Under the pieces are notes generated by a model. The model saw only the letters and a program-made list of their open reading frames with translations, did no database searches and was not told where the DNA came from. 36,253 nucleotides of DNA from an uncultured Burkholderiales bacterium (lineage in GTDB: Bacteria > Pseudomonadota > Gammaproteobacteria > Burkholderiales > Burkholderiaceae_C), in NCBI GenBank assembly GCA_903831655.1, contig CAIKYO010000163.1:1-36253 (forward strand), written 5' to 3'. The translations under genes and the position numbers were made by a program. Every line of letters begins with the position of its first letter. The first letter of the stretch is position 1. Shown here one piece after another: positions 1 to 8,463 of the stretch.

Positions 1-451
1 ATGTTCTTGAGGAATTGTCCACCTCCAATCGATCACACAAAGCATCCAAAGAGTTGCGCTTACCTGGATACATTTCCTTGGCCATGGACAAGGTGTCAAT
101 GACAGACAAAACGTGCTTTTTAAGGGGTGGTCTCTTTACCCTTTCAAGTTCTTTATTCAAGAAACCAACGTCAAAAGGTGCATTGTGAATGATCAATTCA
201 CTATCCAAGACAAAGTTCAAAAACTCATCCACCACTTCTTCAAAGCGGGGTTTATCCTTGAGGAACTCATTGCTGATACCGTGAACTTTTAGAGCTTCTT
301 CATGGCTATCGCGGTCTGGATTTAAGTAAAGATGGAGATGCTGGCCTGTGAGCTTTCTGTTGACCAACTCGACACAACCAATCTCAATGACCCGGTCTCC
401 ATTGTCAGCAGACAATCCAGTCGTCTCGGTATCTAGTACAACTTGGCGCAT
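1..451 (-). CDS. dnaQ: DNA polymerase III epsilon subunit, proofreading 3'-5' exonuclease (partial, C-terminus outside window)
   Basis: This gene runs off the left edge; 150 residues from the start are visible and no stop is reached. The ATG at 451-449 opens MRQVVLDTETTG, the DEDD exonuclease Exo I motif with the metal ligands D7 and E9. The Exo II motif HNAPFDVGFLN follows with D94. The Exo III histidine and aspartate must lie beyond the edge. The family removes misincorporated nucleotides in the replicative polymerase core. It follows fdx by 42 bases on the same strand with no obvious terminator between, so read-through from the isc operon is possible. A separate DEDD exonuclease is the only alternative, but the N-terminal match to DnaQ is close. 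Confidence 0.93.
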   Translation of the reverse strand, partial: MRQVVLDTETTGLSADNGDRVIEIGCVELVNRKLTGQHLHLYLNPDRDSHEEALKVHGISNEFLKDKPRFEEVVDEFLNFVLDSELIIHNAPFDVGFLNKELERVKRPPLKKHVLSVIDTLSMAKEMYPGKRNSLDALCDRLEVDNSSRT

Positions 452-493
452 GGGTGAATCAAAGCCTTAAGCAAAAAAGTTTTCTACTGAGAA

Positions 494-832
494 TCAATGA
501 TTCTCTTTAGCGTGATTGATCGTGTATTTAGGAATTTCAATAACCAAGGGGACACTCCCGACCTTAACTTGGCAACTCAATCTAGAAGTTGGAGTCAGCC
601 CCCAGGCTTGATCAAGTAAATCCTCTTCTAACTCATCGAGCTCACCCAGTGAGTCATACCCTTGCTTGATGACGACGTGACAAGTAGTGCATGCACAACT
701 CATTTCACAAGCATGTTCAATATTAACATGGTGATCAAGCATGGCTTCGCACAAAGAGTCGCCTGGTATGGCTTGAAACTCAATGCCCTCAGGGCAATAC
801 TCAGCATGTGGCAAAATTTTAATCAATGTCAT
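494..832 (-). CDS. fdx: ISC-type [2Fe-2S] ferredoxin
   Basis: A 112-residue adrenodoxin-like ferredoxin that donates electrons during Fe-S cluster assembly on IscU. The cluster ligands are visible as C42, C48 and C51 (HACEMSCACTTC, a CX5CX2C pattern) and C87 (RLSCQ). The length is normal for the family. The start ATG shares one base with the TAA stop of hscA (TAATG), so the two are translationally coupled. It is the last recognised isc gene here; no iscX follows, and the next gene is dnaQ. The acidic stretch near residues 63-72 (GELDELEEDLL) is typical of the partner-binding helix. Confidence 0.96.
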   Translation of the reverse strand: MTLIKILPHAEYCPEGIEFQAIPGDSLCEAMLDHHVNIEHACEMSCACTTCHVVIKQGYDSLGELDELEEDLLDQAWGLTPTSRLSCQVKVGSVPLVIEIPKYTINHAKENH

Positions 833-2691
833 TAGATATTCTCAATGTTTTTACCAGACAGAGCCATCTGAATACTGTGATTCATTCTTTCAGCAGCAAA
901 GTGCTCAGTCCCATTAGATAAATCGGAAACCGCTGCCTCAATGGACGCAGCGCTGTCTGATTTCATTTGTTCACGCAATGCATCCATGAGCCTCTCAATT
1001 TGAGTCAACTCCTCTGGGCTCAACAGGTGTCCATCAACTTTAATGGCACTCTCAGTGGAGATGATCAAGCGCTGCGCGTCGACACGAGCTTGAACCAAGG
1101 CTCGGGCTTTCATGTCTTCTTGTGCAGTCTCGAAACCCTCTTTGAGCATTTGGGTGATTTGCTCATCGCTCAAACCATAACTGGGCTTGACCTCAATGCT
1201 GGCCTGAACACCTGAACCTGTCTCCAAAGCACTAACGCTCAATAAACCATCGGCGTCAACTGTAAAGGTGACTCGGATGCGCGCAGCTCCAGCCGCCATG
1301 GGTGGAATACCACGCAACTCAAAACGAGCAAGACTTCTACAGTCTTGTACCAAATCTCTCTCACCCTGAACCACATGAAGTGCCAAAGCGGTTTGACCGT
1401 CTTGATAGGTTGTGAAATCCTGCGCCATCGCCACTGGAATCGTCTGATTTCTGGGCACGATGCGCTCGACCAATCCACCCATGGTCTCTAGCCCCAAGGA
1501 CAATGGAATCACATCCAACAAAAGCAATTCACCATCCGGATTGTTTCCAGCCAGTTGATTGGCCTGAATAGCTGCACCCAGTGCCACAACCTCATCGGGA
1601 TTCAAATCAATCAATGGCTCTTGAGCAAACCATTCTCTAACTGCATCTTGAATTTGAGGCATGCGAGTAGAACCGCCCACCATCACAACGCCTTTGATAT
1701 CAGTCACACCCAGACCAGCATCTTTGAGCGCTTGGTCAACACAATGACGAGTTCGAGCAGTTAAAGCCTTGGTGCAAAGCTCAAAGTCAGCTTTGGTCAA
1801 TTGCAGCTTGATATGACCGGCTAGGAGAGACAGTTCAAAGTCAATTTCTTTTGCAGAACTCAAAGCTTCCTTGGCTTTTCTGGCTGCTTGACGCATTTTC
1901 GACCTGTCCTCAGCATGAATGAGCTCTAAATTAGATCTCTCAAGAATGAGTTCCTCCAAGGCCTGATCGTAGTCATCTCCTCCTAATGCAGAATCACCAC
2001 CGGTCGCAAGAACCTCAAAAACACCTTTGGTCAATCTCAGAATGGACACATCAAAGGTGCCTCCACCCAAGTCGTATATTGCGTATACGCCTTCACTTGC
2101 TCGATCAAGTCCATAAGCAATGGCAGCGGCTGTGGGCTCATTGATGAGTCTGAGCACATGAATACCTGCCATTTGAGCTGCATCCTTTGTGGCTTGACGC
2201 TGTGCGTCGTCAAAATAAGCAGGAACCGTGATCACTGCACCAAAAAGGTCCTCATCTTCAAAAGTCTCTTCTGCACGTTGCCTCAAAGTCGCCAAAATTT
2301 CTGCACTCACTTGAACTGGCGTTTTGGGACCTTCCAATGTTTGAATGCAGACCATTCCTGGCGTATCAAGCAACTCAAAGGGCAGTTTTTCTGGATTGGC
2401 AATGTCGCCAAGGGCTCTACCCATGAGTCTTTTGACAGAGACGACGGTATTTTTGGGGTCCGAATTTTGAGAAAGCAAAGCCTGATGACCAATTTCTCTT
2501 CGACCCTTCTCTAAATACCTCACCACAGAGGGCAAGATGACCTCCCCGTTCAAATCAGGCAAACACTCAGAGACACCGTTTCTCACACAAGCCACCAAAG
2601 AATGCGTAGTACCAAGATCGATGCCGATTGCAATTCGACGTTGATGTGGATCAGGAGCTTGTCCTGGTTCAGAAATTTGTAATAAAGCCAT
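832..2691 (-). CDS. hscA: Fe-S assembly Hsp70-class chaperone HscA
   Basis: A 619-residue specialised DnaK-family ATPase that, with the co-chaperone HscB, binds IscU and promotes release of its Fe-S cluster to acceptor proteins. The N-terminal half carries the Hsp70 nucleotide-binding signatures: [12 protein letters not shown] near residue 23, the [12 protein letters not shown] phosphate loop near 205, and [13 protein letters not shown] near 340. The substrate-binding domain occupies the last third. The length matches the HscA family. It lies between hscB and fdx, overlaps fdx by one base, and is preceded by a 114-base structured gap with a terminator-like hairpin just ahead of its ATG. Confidence 0.96.
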   Translation of the reverse strand: MALLQISEPGQAPDPHQRRIAIGIDLGTTHSLVACVRNGVSECLPDLNGEVILPSVVRYLEKGRREIGHQALLSQNSDPKNTVVSVKRLMGRALGDIANPEKLPFELLDTPGMVCIQTLEGPKTPVQVSAEILATLRQRAEETFEDEDLFGAVITVPAYFDDAQRQATKDAAQMAGIHVLRLINEPTAAAIAYGLDRASEGVYAIYDLGGGTFDVSILRLTKGVFEVLATGGDSALGGDDYDQALEELILERSNLELIHAEDRSKMRQAARKAKEALSSAKEIDFELSLLAGHIKLQLTKADFELCTKALTARTRHCVDQALKDAGLGVTDIKGVVMVGGSTRMPQIQDAVREWFAQEPLIDLNPDEVVALGAAIQANQLAGNNPDGELLLLDVIPLSLGLETMGGLVERIVPRNQTIPVAMAQDFTTYQDGQTALALHVVQGERDLVQDCRSLARFELRGIPPMAAGAARIRVTFTVDADGLLSVSALETGSGVQASIEVKPSYGLSDEQITQMLKEGFETAQEDMKARALVQARVDAQRLIISTESAIKVDGHLLSPEELTQIERLMDALREQMKSDSAASIEAAVSDLSNGTEHFAAERMNHSIQMALSGKNIENI

Positions 2692-2694
2692 CTT

Positions 2695-2734
2695 AAAAAT
2701 TCAACCCATGCTGACAATGTTCAACCTCATGGGT
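2695..2734 (-). terminator. Terminator-like hairpin in the hscB-hscA gap
   Basis: On the minus strand ACCCATG (2734-2728) can pair with CATGGGT (2710-2704), a perfect 7-bp stem with a 17-base loop, followed after three bases by a short U-rich run and then the hscA ATG at 2691. Placed inside the operon it would act as a partial terminator or as a processing or translation-control element rather than an operon end. It is called from pairing by eye only. Confidence 0.4.
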
Positions 2735-2805
2735 ATCTTCACTGCACAAAACGATAAAGTGACCTTTCGGACCTGACAGTCCTCACGTCCTAGAAAACAC
2801 AACTC

Positions 2806-3369
2806 TTAGGAACGAGTTTGGAGCAAGGATGCGCGAGACTTCACATTCTCCAAAAATCGGTCCATGAATACCCAAGCCCTCAAGCTCTCGCCCAAACGCT
2901 CCTCATCCCAATTGGAGCCAGGTCGTAACATCTCTTCACACCGACTCATCTCGGCCTCTATGGCTTGGAGGACTTCCTGCGCCAACTGCTCGACTTGACC
3001 CTCATCTTTGGCCTCCTCTAGAGACTCATGCCAATCCATTTGCTTGAGTAAAAAATCTTCTGGCATTCGGGTTTGAGTTTGCAACTGAACATTTAACCCC
3101 AACAATTCACTCAAATAAATTGCACGACTCAAAGGATTTTTCAACCTGCGATAAGCCTCATTGATTCGAGTTGACCACTGAAGAGCAACACGCTGCTCTG
3201 CAGCGCTTTGAGAGGCAAACTTATCTGGATGCGATAGGCGTTGCATGGCCTTCCAGCGCTCGTCCAATGCCACTGTATCCAAGTCAAATTTGCGCTCCAT
3301 GTGGAAAAGCGCGAAATCATCTTGATGCAATGGGTTATGGGTGCGGTTCGCACCTGCGGCTTGTTCCAA
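2806..3369 (-). CDS. hscB: Fe-S assembly J-domain co-chaperone HscB
   Basis: A J-protein that stimulates HscA ATPase and delivers IscU to it. The HPD tripeptide is at residues 47-49 (LSHPDKF), within an N-terminal J-domain, and the C-terminal three-helix IscU-binding region follows. At 187 residues it is about 15 longer than the usual HscB. The reading frame opens with TTG at 3369 and has no ATG before residue 24. A second TTG at codon 14 would give a more typical length (family proteins usually start just before the DDFALF segment), so the start is uncertain. It lies 14 bases after iscA, and 114 bases separate it from hscA. Confidence 0.93.
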   Translation of the reverse strand: MEQAAGANRTHNPLHQDDFALFHMERKFDLDTVALDERWKAMQRLSHPDKFASQSAAEQRVALQWSTRINEAYRRLKNPLSRAIYLSELLGLNVQLQTQTRMPEDFLLKQMDWHESLEEAKDEGQVEQLAQEVLQAIEAEMSRCEEMLRPGSNWDEERLGESLRAWVFMDRFLENVKSRASLLQTRS

Positions 3370-3383
3370 AACAGAGCTCTTTT

Positions 3384-3707
3384 CTAGACCCTAAAGGATT
3401 CACCACATCCGCAGCGATCTCGCTCGTTGGGATTGTTGAAGCGAAAGCCTTCGTTCAAACCTTCCTTGACAAAGTCCAGCTGCGTTCCATCGATGTAGGC
3501 CAAGCTCTTGGGGTCCACCAAGACCTTCACACCCAACTCCTCAAAGACAACGTCCTCGGGCGTCAACTCATCGACGTATTCAAGCTGATAGGCCAATCCG
3601 GAGCATCCGGTGGTTTTCACTCCTAGACGAACACCCACACCTTTACCTCTTTTTTTGAGATAACGGGTGACGTGATTGGCTGCGGATGGGGTCAGTGTTA
3701 CGGCCAT
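3384..3707 (-). CDS. iscA: A-type Fe-S scaffold/carrier IscA
   Basis: A 107-residue A-type carrier that receives Fe-S clusters from the IscU machinery and passes them to apoproteins. The three conserved cysteines are C35 (TTGCSGL), C99 and C101 (CGCGESF). Its position between iscU and hscB identifies it as IscA rather than ErpA. It starts with ATG at 3707, 45 bases after iscU. The final CGCGESFRV is followed directly by the stop, giving the normal family length. Confidence 0.96.
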   Translation of the reverse strand: MAVTLTPSAANHVTRYLKKRGKGVGVRLGVKTTGCSGLAYQLEYVDELTPEDVVFEELGVKVLVDPKSLAYIDGTQLDFVKEGLNEGFRFNNPNERDRCGCGESFRV

Positions 3708-3752
3708 GATGAATGATGGTGTCAGTTGGGTGGTGGCTCAAAAATGATCAGT

Positions 3753-4145
3753 TCAAGCACTGACGACGTGTTTTTTCTTGTAGTCTTCGACTGCAGCTTT
3801 GATGGCGTCTTCGGCCAAAATAGAGCAATGAATCTTTACGGGTGGCAGAGCCAATTCTTGGGCAATTTCACTGTTTTTCAAAGCAGCAGCTTGATCAAGC
3901 GTCTTGCCCTTGACCCACTCAGTTACAAGGGATGAGGAAGCAATTGCTGAGCCACAACCGTATGTCTTGAATCTTGCATCCTCAATCACACCCGTTTGTG
4001 GGTTGACCTTGATTTGCAACTTCATCACGTCTCCACATGCTGGAGCACCGACCATGCCCGTTCCAACGGACTCATCTCCCTTGTCAAAGGAGCCCACATT
4101 GCGGGGGTTTTCGTAATGATCAATCACTTTTTCGCTATAAGCCAT
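3753..4145 (-). CDS. iscU: Fe-S cluster assembly scaffold IscU
   Basis: The 130-residue scaffold on which [2Fe-2S] and [4Fe-4S] clusters are built from IscS-derived sulfur. The cluster-binding residues are C37 and D39 (GAPACGDV), C64 (TYGCGSA), and H106 with C107 (KIHCS). The LPPVK motif recognised by HscA is at residues 100-104. All hallmark residues are present, so it should be functional. It starts with ATG at 4145, 22 bases after iscS. Confidence 0.97.
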   Translation of the reverse strand: MAYSEKVIDHYENPRNVGSFDKGDESVGTGMVGAPACGDVMKLQIKVNPQTGVIEDARFKTYGCGSAIASSSLVTEWVKGKTLDQAAALKNSEIAQELALPPVKIHCSILAEDAIKAAVEDYKKKHVVSA

Positions 4146-4167
4146 GTCTATACTCCAAAAACAATTT

Positions 4168-5382
4168 TCAATGCTCTGCCCACTGAATGGAACTGATATC
4201 CACTCCGTCTTGGTACATCTCCCACAAAGGGCTGAGTTCTCTTAATTTATTCACATTCAAGCGAATCGTCTCAATGGCAAAGTCAATCTCTTGCTCCGTT
4301 GAGAAACGGCCAAGCGTGATGCGCAAACTGCTGTGAGCCAATTCATCGCTTCGACCCAAGGCACGCAACACATAACTAGGCTCTAATGAGGCCGAGGTAC
4401 AAGCCGAGCCAGAGGAAACAGCCAAGCCTTTGATACCCATGATGAGGGACTCGCCCTCCACAAAGTTAAAGCTGATGTTTAAATTGTGGGGTACACGTCG
4501 CTCCAAATGTCCATTGATGAACACTTGCTCCATATCAGTGAGCCCAGCCAAGAGTCGTTTATGCAGCGCCAGAGCTTTTGCATTGTCTTGGGCCATCTCC
4601 AATTTTGCCAAACGAAATGCCTCACCCATGCCAACACATTGATGAGTGGGTAAGGTGCCGCTTCGCATGCCTCTCTCATGCCCACCACCGTGTATTTGCG
4701 CCTCTAGGCGAACGCGAGGCTTGCGACGCACATACAGCGCTCCAATTCCCTTGGGACCGTAGGTTTTGTGAGAAGCCAAGCTCATCAAATCAATGGGCAA
4801 GCTTGTTAAATCGATCTCAACTTTACCCGTCGCTTGTGCAGCATCAACGTGGAACAAAACACCTTTTTCACGACAAATGTTACCCAAAGCCGTCATGTCT
4901 TGAATCACACCAATCTCATTGTTCACAAACATGACACTTGCCAAAATGGTGTCAGGGCGGATTGCGTCGCGAAACACATTCAAATCAATCAAACCGTCGG
5001 CTTGAACGTCTAGGTAAGTGACTTCGAATCCTTGGCGCTCGAGCTCACGCATGGTATCCAAAACCGCCTTGTGCTCTGTCTTGACCGTGATCAAGTGCTT
5101 GCCCTTGGACTGGTAGAAATGAGCAGCACCCTTAAGTGCCAAGTTATTGGACTCGGTGGCTCCACTTGTCCAAACAATCTCGCGGGGATCAGCTCCAATC
5201 AAAGCAGCCACATCTTGGCGCGCCTTCTCAACCGCTTCCTCAGCCTCCCAACCCCAAGCATGAGAGCGTGAAGCAGCGTTTCCAAAGTGTTCGGTAAGCC
5301 AAGGAATCATGGCTTGCGCCACACGGGGATCCACAGGGTTGGTCGCGCCGTAATCCATGTAAATGGGGAAATGAGGTGTCAT
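4168..5382 (-). CDS. iscS: Cysteine desulfurase IscS
   Basis: A 404-residue PLP enzyme that converts cysteine to alanine and carries the sulfur as a persulfide to IscU and to tRNA-thiolation partners. The PLP lysine is K206 ([12 protein letters not shown]), [10 protein letters not shown] at about 178-187 supplies PLP contacts, and the persulfide cysteine is C328 ([10 protein letters not shown]). Length and motif spacing match group I NifS-like IscS exactly. It starts with ATG at 5382. Between it and iscR lie 81 bases holding two competing hairpins. Confidence 0.97.
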   Translation of the reverse strand: MTPHFPIYMDYGATNPVDPRVAQAMIPWLTEHFGNAASRSHAWGWEAEEAVEKARQDVAALIGADPREIVWTSGATESNNLALKGAAHFYQSKGKHLITVKTEHKAVLDTMRELERQGFEVTYLDVQADGLIDLNVFRDAIRPDTILASVMFVNNEIGVIQDMTALGNICREKGVLFHVDAAQATGKVEIDLTSLPIDLMSLASHKTYGPKGIGALYVRRKPRVRLEAQIHGGGHERGMRSGTLPTHQCVGMGEAFRLAKLEMAQDNAKALALHKRLLAGLTDMEQVFINGHLERRVPHNLNISFNFVEGESLIMGIKGLAVSSGSACTSASLEPSYVLRALGRSDELAHSSLRITLGRFSTEQEIDFAIETIRLNVNKLRELSPLWEMYQDGVDISSIQWAEH

Positions 5383-5425
5383 GAGAATCGAATCCGAAAA
5401 ATTAATGATTTAAATTCAAAGCCAA

Positions 5426-5455
5426 CCCTCAATCAATCCTTGAGGGCCGAAGGAT
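5426..5455 (-). promoter_or_regulatory. Two competing hairpins in the iscR-iscS gap
   Basis: Two perfect stems overlap here. ATCCTT (5455-5450) pairs with AAGGAT (5441-5436), and CCCTCAA (5446-5440) pairs with TTGAGGG (5432-5426) with a 7-base loop. They share bases 5440-5441 and interleave, so both cannot form fully at once. The pair begins nine bases after the iscR stop. In E. coli a structured iscR-iscS gap protects the iscR message when the rest of the operon transcript is degraded; a similar role here is inference. Confidence 0.5.
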
Positions 5456-5463
5456 GGTTTCGC

Positions 5464-6000
5464 TCAGTTCTTGGCGAACACATTACCCAGCGCAAAAACA
5501 GAATTGGGCGCATTCACTCGCATGGGCTTTAAAACAGGCGACGGTGAAATAGCACGCCTAACGTTGGGCTTGTCTTCAATGTGAACGCCCTTCTCCAATT
5601 GATCTTGAACCAATTTTTGCAAGGTCACAGAATCCAAAAACTCAACCATTTTTTGATTCAAAGAAGACCACAACTCATGCGTCATGCAACGTCCACCCTC
5701 TCCCAGGCAGTTCTCTTTGCCAGAGCAATGCGTTGCATCAATGGGTTCATCCACCGAAACAATGATGTCAGCAACCGTGATGTCTTGTGGCTTGCGACCC
5801 AGCGTATACCCACCTCCGGGACCGCGGGTGGACTCCACCAGGTCGTGGCGGCGCAATTTGCCAAAGAGTTGCTCTAAATAAGACAAGGAAATTTGTTGGC
5901 GCTGGCTAATTGCAGCCAAAGTCACAGGGCCTGTATTTTGGCGCAAGGCCAAATCGATCATGGCAGTGACCGCAAAGCGGCCTTTGGTGGTGAGACGCAT
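5464..6000 (-). CDS. iscR: Rrf2-family [2Fe-2S] transcriptional regulator IscR
   Basis: A 178-residue winged-helix regulator that senses Fe-S status and represses the isc operon when it carries its cluster. The DNA-binding domain spans about residues 1-80 (MRLTTKGRFAVTAMIDLAL; ISLSYLEQLFGKLR; RGPGGGYTLG). The cluster ligands are C92, C98, C105 and H108. The spacing between the second and third cysteine is six residues, one more than in E. coli IscR. The C-terminal tail after about residue 135 is variable and proline/serine-rich. It is the first gene of the operon, 55 bases downstream of a matching operator. Confidence 0.96.
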   Translation of the reverse strand: MRLTTKGRFAVTAMIDLALRQNTGPVTLAAISQRQQISLSYLEQLFGKLRRHDLVESTRGPGGGYTLGRKPQDITVADIIVSVDEPIDATHCSGKENCLGEGGRCMTHELWSSLNQKMVEFLDSVTLQKLVQDQLEKGVHIEDKPNVRRAISPSPVLKPMRVNAPNSVFALGNVFAKN

Positions 6001-6055
6001 GCTAACAAGCTCCTTTTGGGATCAGGTTGATGGATGGACAAAGAGGTTCGAACCC

Positions 6056-6081
6056 TTTGTCGACTGATTAAGTCAAGTATA
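6056..6081 (-). promoter_or_regulatory. IscR type 1 operator overlapping a -10 box, isc operon promoter
   Basis: Read on the minus strand from 6080 to 6056, the site begins ATACTTGACT, continues TAATCAGTC and ends GACAAA. Against the published E. coli type 1 consensus (ATASYYGACTRWWWYAGTCRRSTAT) I count 22 of 25 positions matching. A TATACT hexamer at 6081-6076 overlaps its upstream edge and fits a -10 box; no good -35 is present 17 bases upstream (GAGCAA). Cluster-loaded IscR bound here would cover the polymerase site, giving negative autoregulation. Confidence 0.78.
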
Positions 6082-6146
6082 GCATAAACCCAATCAAATT
6101 GCTCGGGTAATCGGCCAATGACCCATCAGCGCCAAGGTCATAATCG

Positions 6147-6197
6147 CCCCTGGACTCTCCAATAGAACAGGGGAAACCCTCGAAATTCAAGGGGTTT
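6147..6197 (-). terminator. Tandem hairpins downstream of uvrB
   Basis: Right after the uvrB stop the minus-strand RNA can form AAACCC/GGGTTT (arms 6197-6192 and 6179-6174, palindromic in pairing) and then immediately CCCCTG/CAGGGG (arms 6173-6168 and 6152-6147). Each stem is a perfect 6 bp. No U-run follows, so this is either a weak or factor-dependent end for uvrB or a stabilising 3' structure. The rest of the 6001-6207 gap holds the isc promoter. Confidence 0.35.
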
Positions 6198-6207
6198 GAG
6201 GTAAAAA

Positions 6208-8307
6208 TTAAGACGCTTTACTTAATAAAGGCACCACGTTGTCGCGTTCTGGCCCGCCAAAGACCTGTGCTCTGAGAGTGGTGAGTTGGTCGCGAATTTG
6301 AGCGGCTCTCTCAAAGTCGAGGTTTTTAGCATGCTCTATCATGAGTTTTTCAAGTCGCTTGATCTCTCGCGAAATGTCTTTCTCACTCATGTCCTCAACT
6401 TGGATGCGTTGCATCTCTAGGCGCTCAAACTCTTTGCCGGCTTTTTCACTGTAGACGCCGTCAATCAAATCCCGGACACGTTTGACCACCGATTTAGGAG
6501 TAATGCCGTGTTCCAAATTGTGTTTGATTTGTCTCTCACGTCTTCTCTTTGTCTCACCAATGGCTTTGTCCATTGATTTGGTCATCACGTCTGCATACAA
6601 AATGGCACAACCATTTTGGTTCCTGGCCGCACGACCTATGGTTTGAATCAAACTGCGTTCTGAGCGCAAAAAGCCCTCCTTATCGGCATCCAAAATAGCC
6701 ACCAAAGAGACCTCGGGCAAATCAATGCCCTCTCTAAGCAAATTGATCCCCACCAAAACATCAAAAGCGCCCAAGCGCAAATCACGCAAGATCTCGACTC
6801 GTTCCACCGTGTCAATGTCACTGTGCAAGTAACGTACTTTGACCCCGTTATCAGATAAGTAATCTGTCAATTGCTCAGCCATGCGCTTGGTCAATGTCGT
6901 GATGAGCACCCGCTCGGATTTTTCAACTCGAATGCGAATTTCTTGAAGCACGTCATCGACTTGATGAGTTGCGGGACGCACCTCTACCAATGGATCGACC
7001 AAGCCAGTGGGCCTGACCAATTGCTCAACCACTTGTCCAGCATGGGTGTTTTCATAGTCTGCGGGTGTAGCCGAGACAAAAACCACTTGGCGCATGCGCT
7101 TTTCAAATTCCTCAAGCTTTAAGGGCCGATTGTCTAAAGCGCTGGGCAACCTAAAGCCATATTCAACCAAGGTGGTCTTGCGGGCTCGGTCACCGTTGTA
7201 CATGCCCCCAAATTGCCCCATTAAAACGTGACTTTCATCCAAGAACATCAGTGCGTCTTTGGGCAAGTAATCGGTCAATGTACTAGGAGGATCCCCAGGA
7301 TTGGCACCCGAGAGGTGTCGGGTGTAGTTCTCAATACCCTTGCAGTGCCCAACCTCGGTGAGCATCTCCAAATCAAAACGCGTTCTTTGCTCAAGACGCT
7401 GAGCCTCAACCAACTTACCCTCGCCCAACAGGAATTTGACCCGCTCTCGGAGTTCATCTTTGATGCTCTCTACAGCAGCAACCACACGGTCCCTAGGAGT
7501 TACATAATGACTGGAGGGGTAGATGGTGAAGCGAGGTATCTTTTGTTTGACACGCCCAGTCAAAGGATCAAAGAGTTGCAAACTGTCGAGTTCGTCATCG
7601 AACAATTCAAGACGAATTGCAAGTTCGCTGTGCTCCGCTGGAAAGACATCAATCGTATCTCCTCTAACTCGGAAACACCCACGCGAAAAGTCTTGGTCAT
7701 TTCGCGTGTACTGCATGCGCACCAACTGCGCAATTAAATCGCGCTGCGAGACCTTGTCTCCCACCCGTGTGGTCATCACCATTTGGTGATAGCTCTCGGG
7801 CTCACCAATACCGTAGATGGCTGAGACGGTTGCCACCACAATGACATCGCGTCTTTCTAGAATACTTTTTGTGCACGACAAACGCATTTGCTCAATGTGC
7901 TCGTTGATCGCACTGTCTTTTTCAATGAAAAGATCTCTTTGTGGCACATAGGCTTCTGGCTGGTAGTAGTCGTAGTAGCTCACTAAATATTCAACCGCAT
8001 TTTTAGGGAAAAATTCTCTGAACTCGCTGTACAACTGCGCCGCCAAGGTCTTATTGGGAGCAAAAATAATGGCTGGCCTACCCATTTGGGCAATGACGTT
8101 GGCCATGGTGAAGGTCTTGCCCGAGCCCGTCACGCCCAATAGCGTTTGAAAAGCCTCACCATCTCGCAAACCTTCCACCAATTTTTCAATGGCTTGAGGC
8201 TGGTCTCCCGCAGGCGCATAAGGTTGATACAACTCAAAGGCAGAGTTGGGGAAACTTACAAAAGTACCCTCTTTTTGGTGCTCTTCTAACTCAACGACAC
8301 GGGTCAT
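6208..8307 (-). CDS. uvrB: Excinuclease ABC subunit B
   Basis: A 699-residue DNA helicase-like damage-verification subunit of nucleotide excision repair, acting with UvrA and UvrC. Walker A is GVTGSGKT at residues 58-65; the beta-hairpin segment [14 protein letters not shown] follows near residue 108, the DEAD-like box is FLDESHV near 355, and helicase motif VI (QTIGRAARN) is near 560. The C-terminal UVR motif ([13 protein letters not shown]) that binds UvrC lies near residue 670. The length fits the family. It starts with ATG at 8307, divergent from the aminotransferase across 156 bases. I see no CTG-N10-CAG LexA-type box in that gap. Confidence 0.97.
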   Translation of the reverse strand: MTRVVELEEHQKEGTFVSFPNSAFELYQPYAPAGDQPQAIEKLVEGLRDGEAFQTLLGVTGSGKTFTMANVIAQMGRPAIIFAPNKTLAAQLYSEFREFFPKNAVEYLVSYYDYYQPEAYVPQRDLFIEKDSAINEHIEQMRLSCTKSILERRDVIVVATVSAIYGIGEPESYHQMVMTTRVGDKVSQRDLIAQLVRMQYTRNDQDFSRGCFRVRGDTIDVFPAEHSELAIRLELFDDELDSLQLFDPLTGRVKQKIPRFTIYPSSHYVTPRDRVVAAVESIKDELRERVKFLLGEGKLVEAQRLEQRTRFDLEMLTEVGHCKGIENYTRHLSGANPGDPPSTLTDYLPKDALMFLDESHVLMGQFGGMYNGDRARKTTLVEYGFRLPSALDNRPLKLEEFEKRMRQVVFVSATPADYENTHAGQVVEQLVRPTGLVDPLVEVRPATHQVDDVLQEIRIRVEKSERVLITTLTKRMAEQLTDYLSDNGVKVRYLHSDIDTVERVEILRDLRLGAFDVLVGINLLREGIDLPEVSLVAILDADKEGFLRSERSLIQTIGRAARNQNGCAILYADVMTKSMDKAIGETKRRRERQIKHNLEHGITPKSVVKRVRDLIDGVYSEKAGKEFERLEMQRIQVEDMSEKDISREIKRLEKLMIEHAKNLDFERAAQIRDQLTTLRAQVFGGPERDNVVPLLSKAS

Positions 8308-8463
8308 ATCTGATCTCGATTCTCATTACACGGCGGTTCATCCACTCAAGACGTTACGATCCTTGGGGATTCGGATAAAATCCAATGGCAACCCTATAGC
8401 CTAACGCAAAAAGGGCATTCTCATTCAATCGGTTTTCAATAGCCCCCAACCAAGGAATCAAAG

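Noticed and set aside
3171-3626. Plus-strand ORF of 151 residues
   Set aside because: Spans hscB and iscA in antisense; both of those are clear genes.
8308-8463. LexA (SOS) box upstream of uvrB
   Set aside because: No CTG-N10-CAG pattern could be found in the divergent gap, so SOS control is not supported by sequence.
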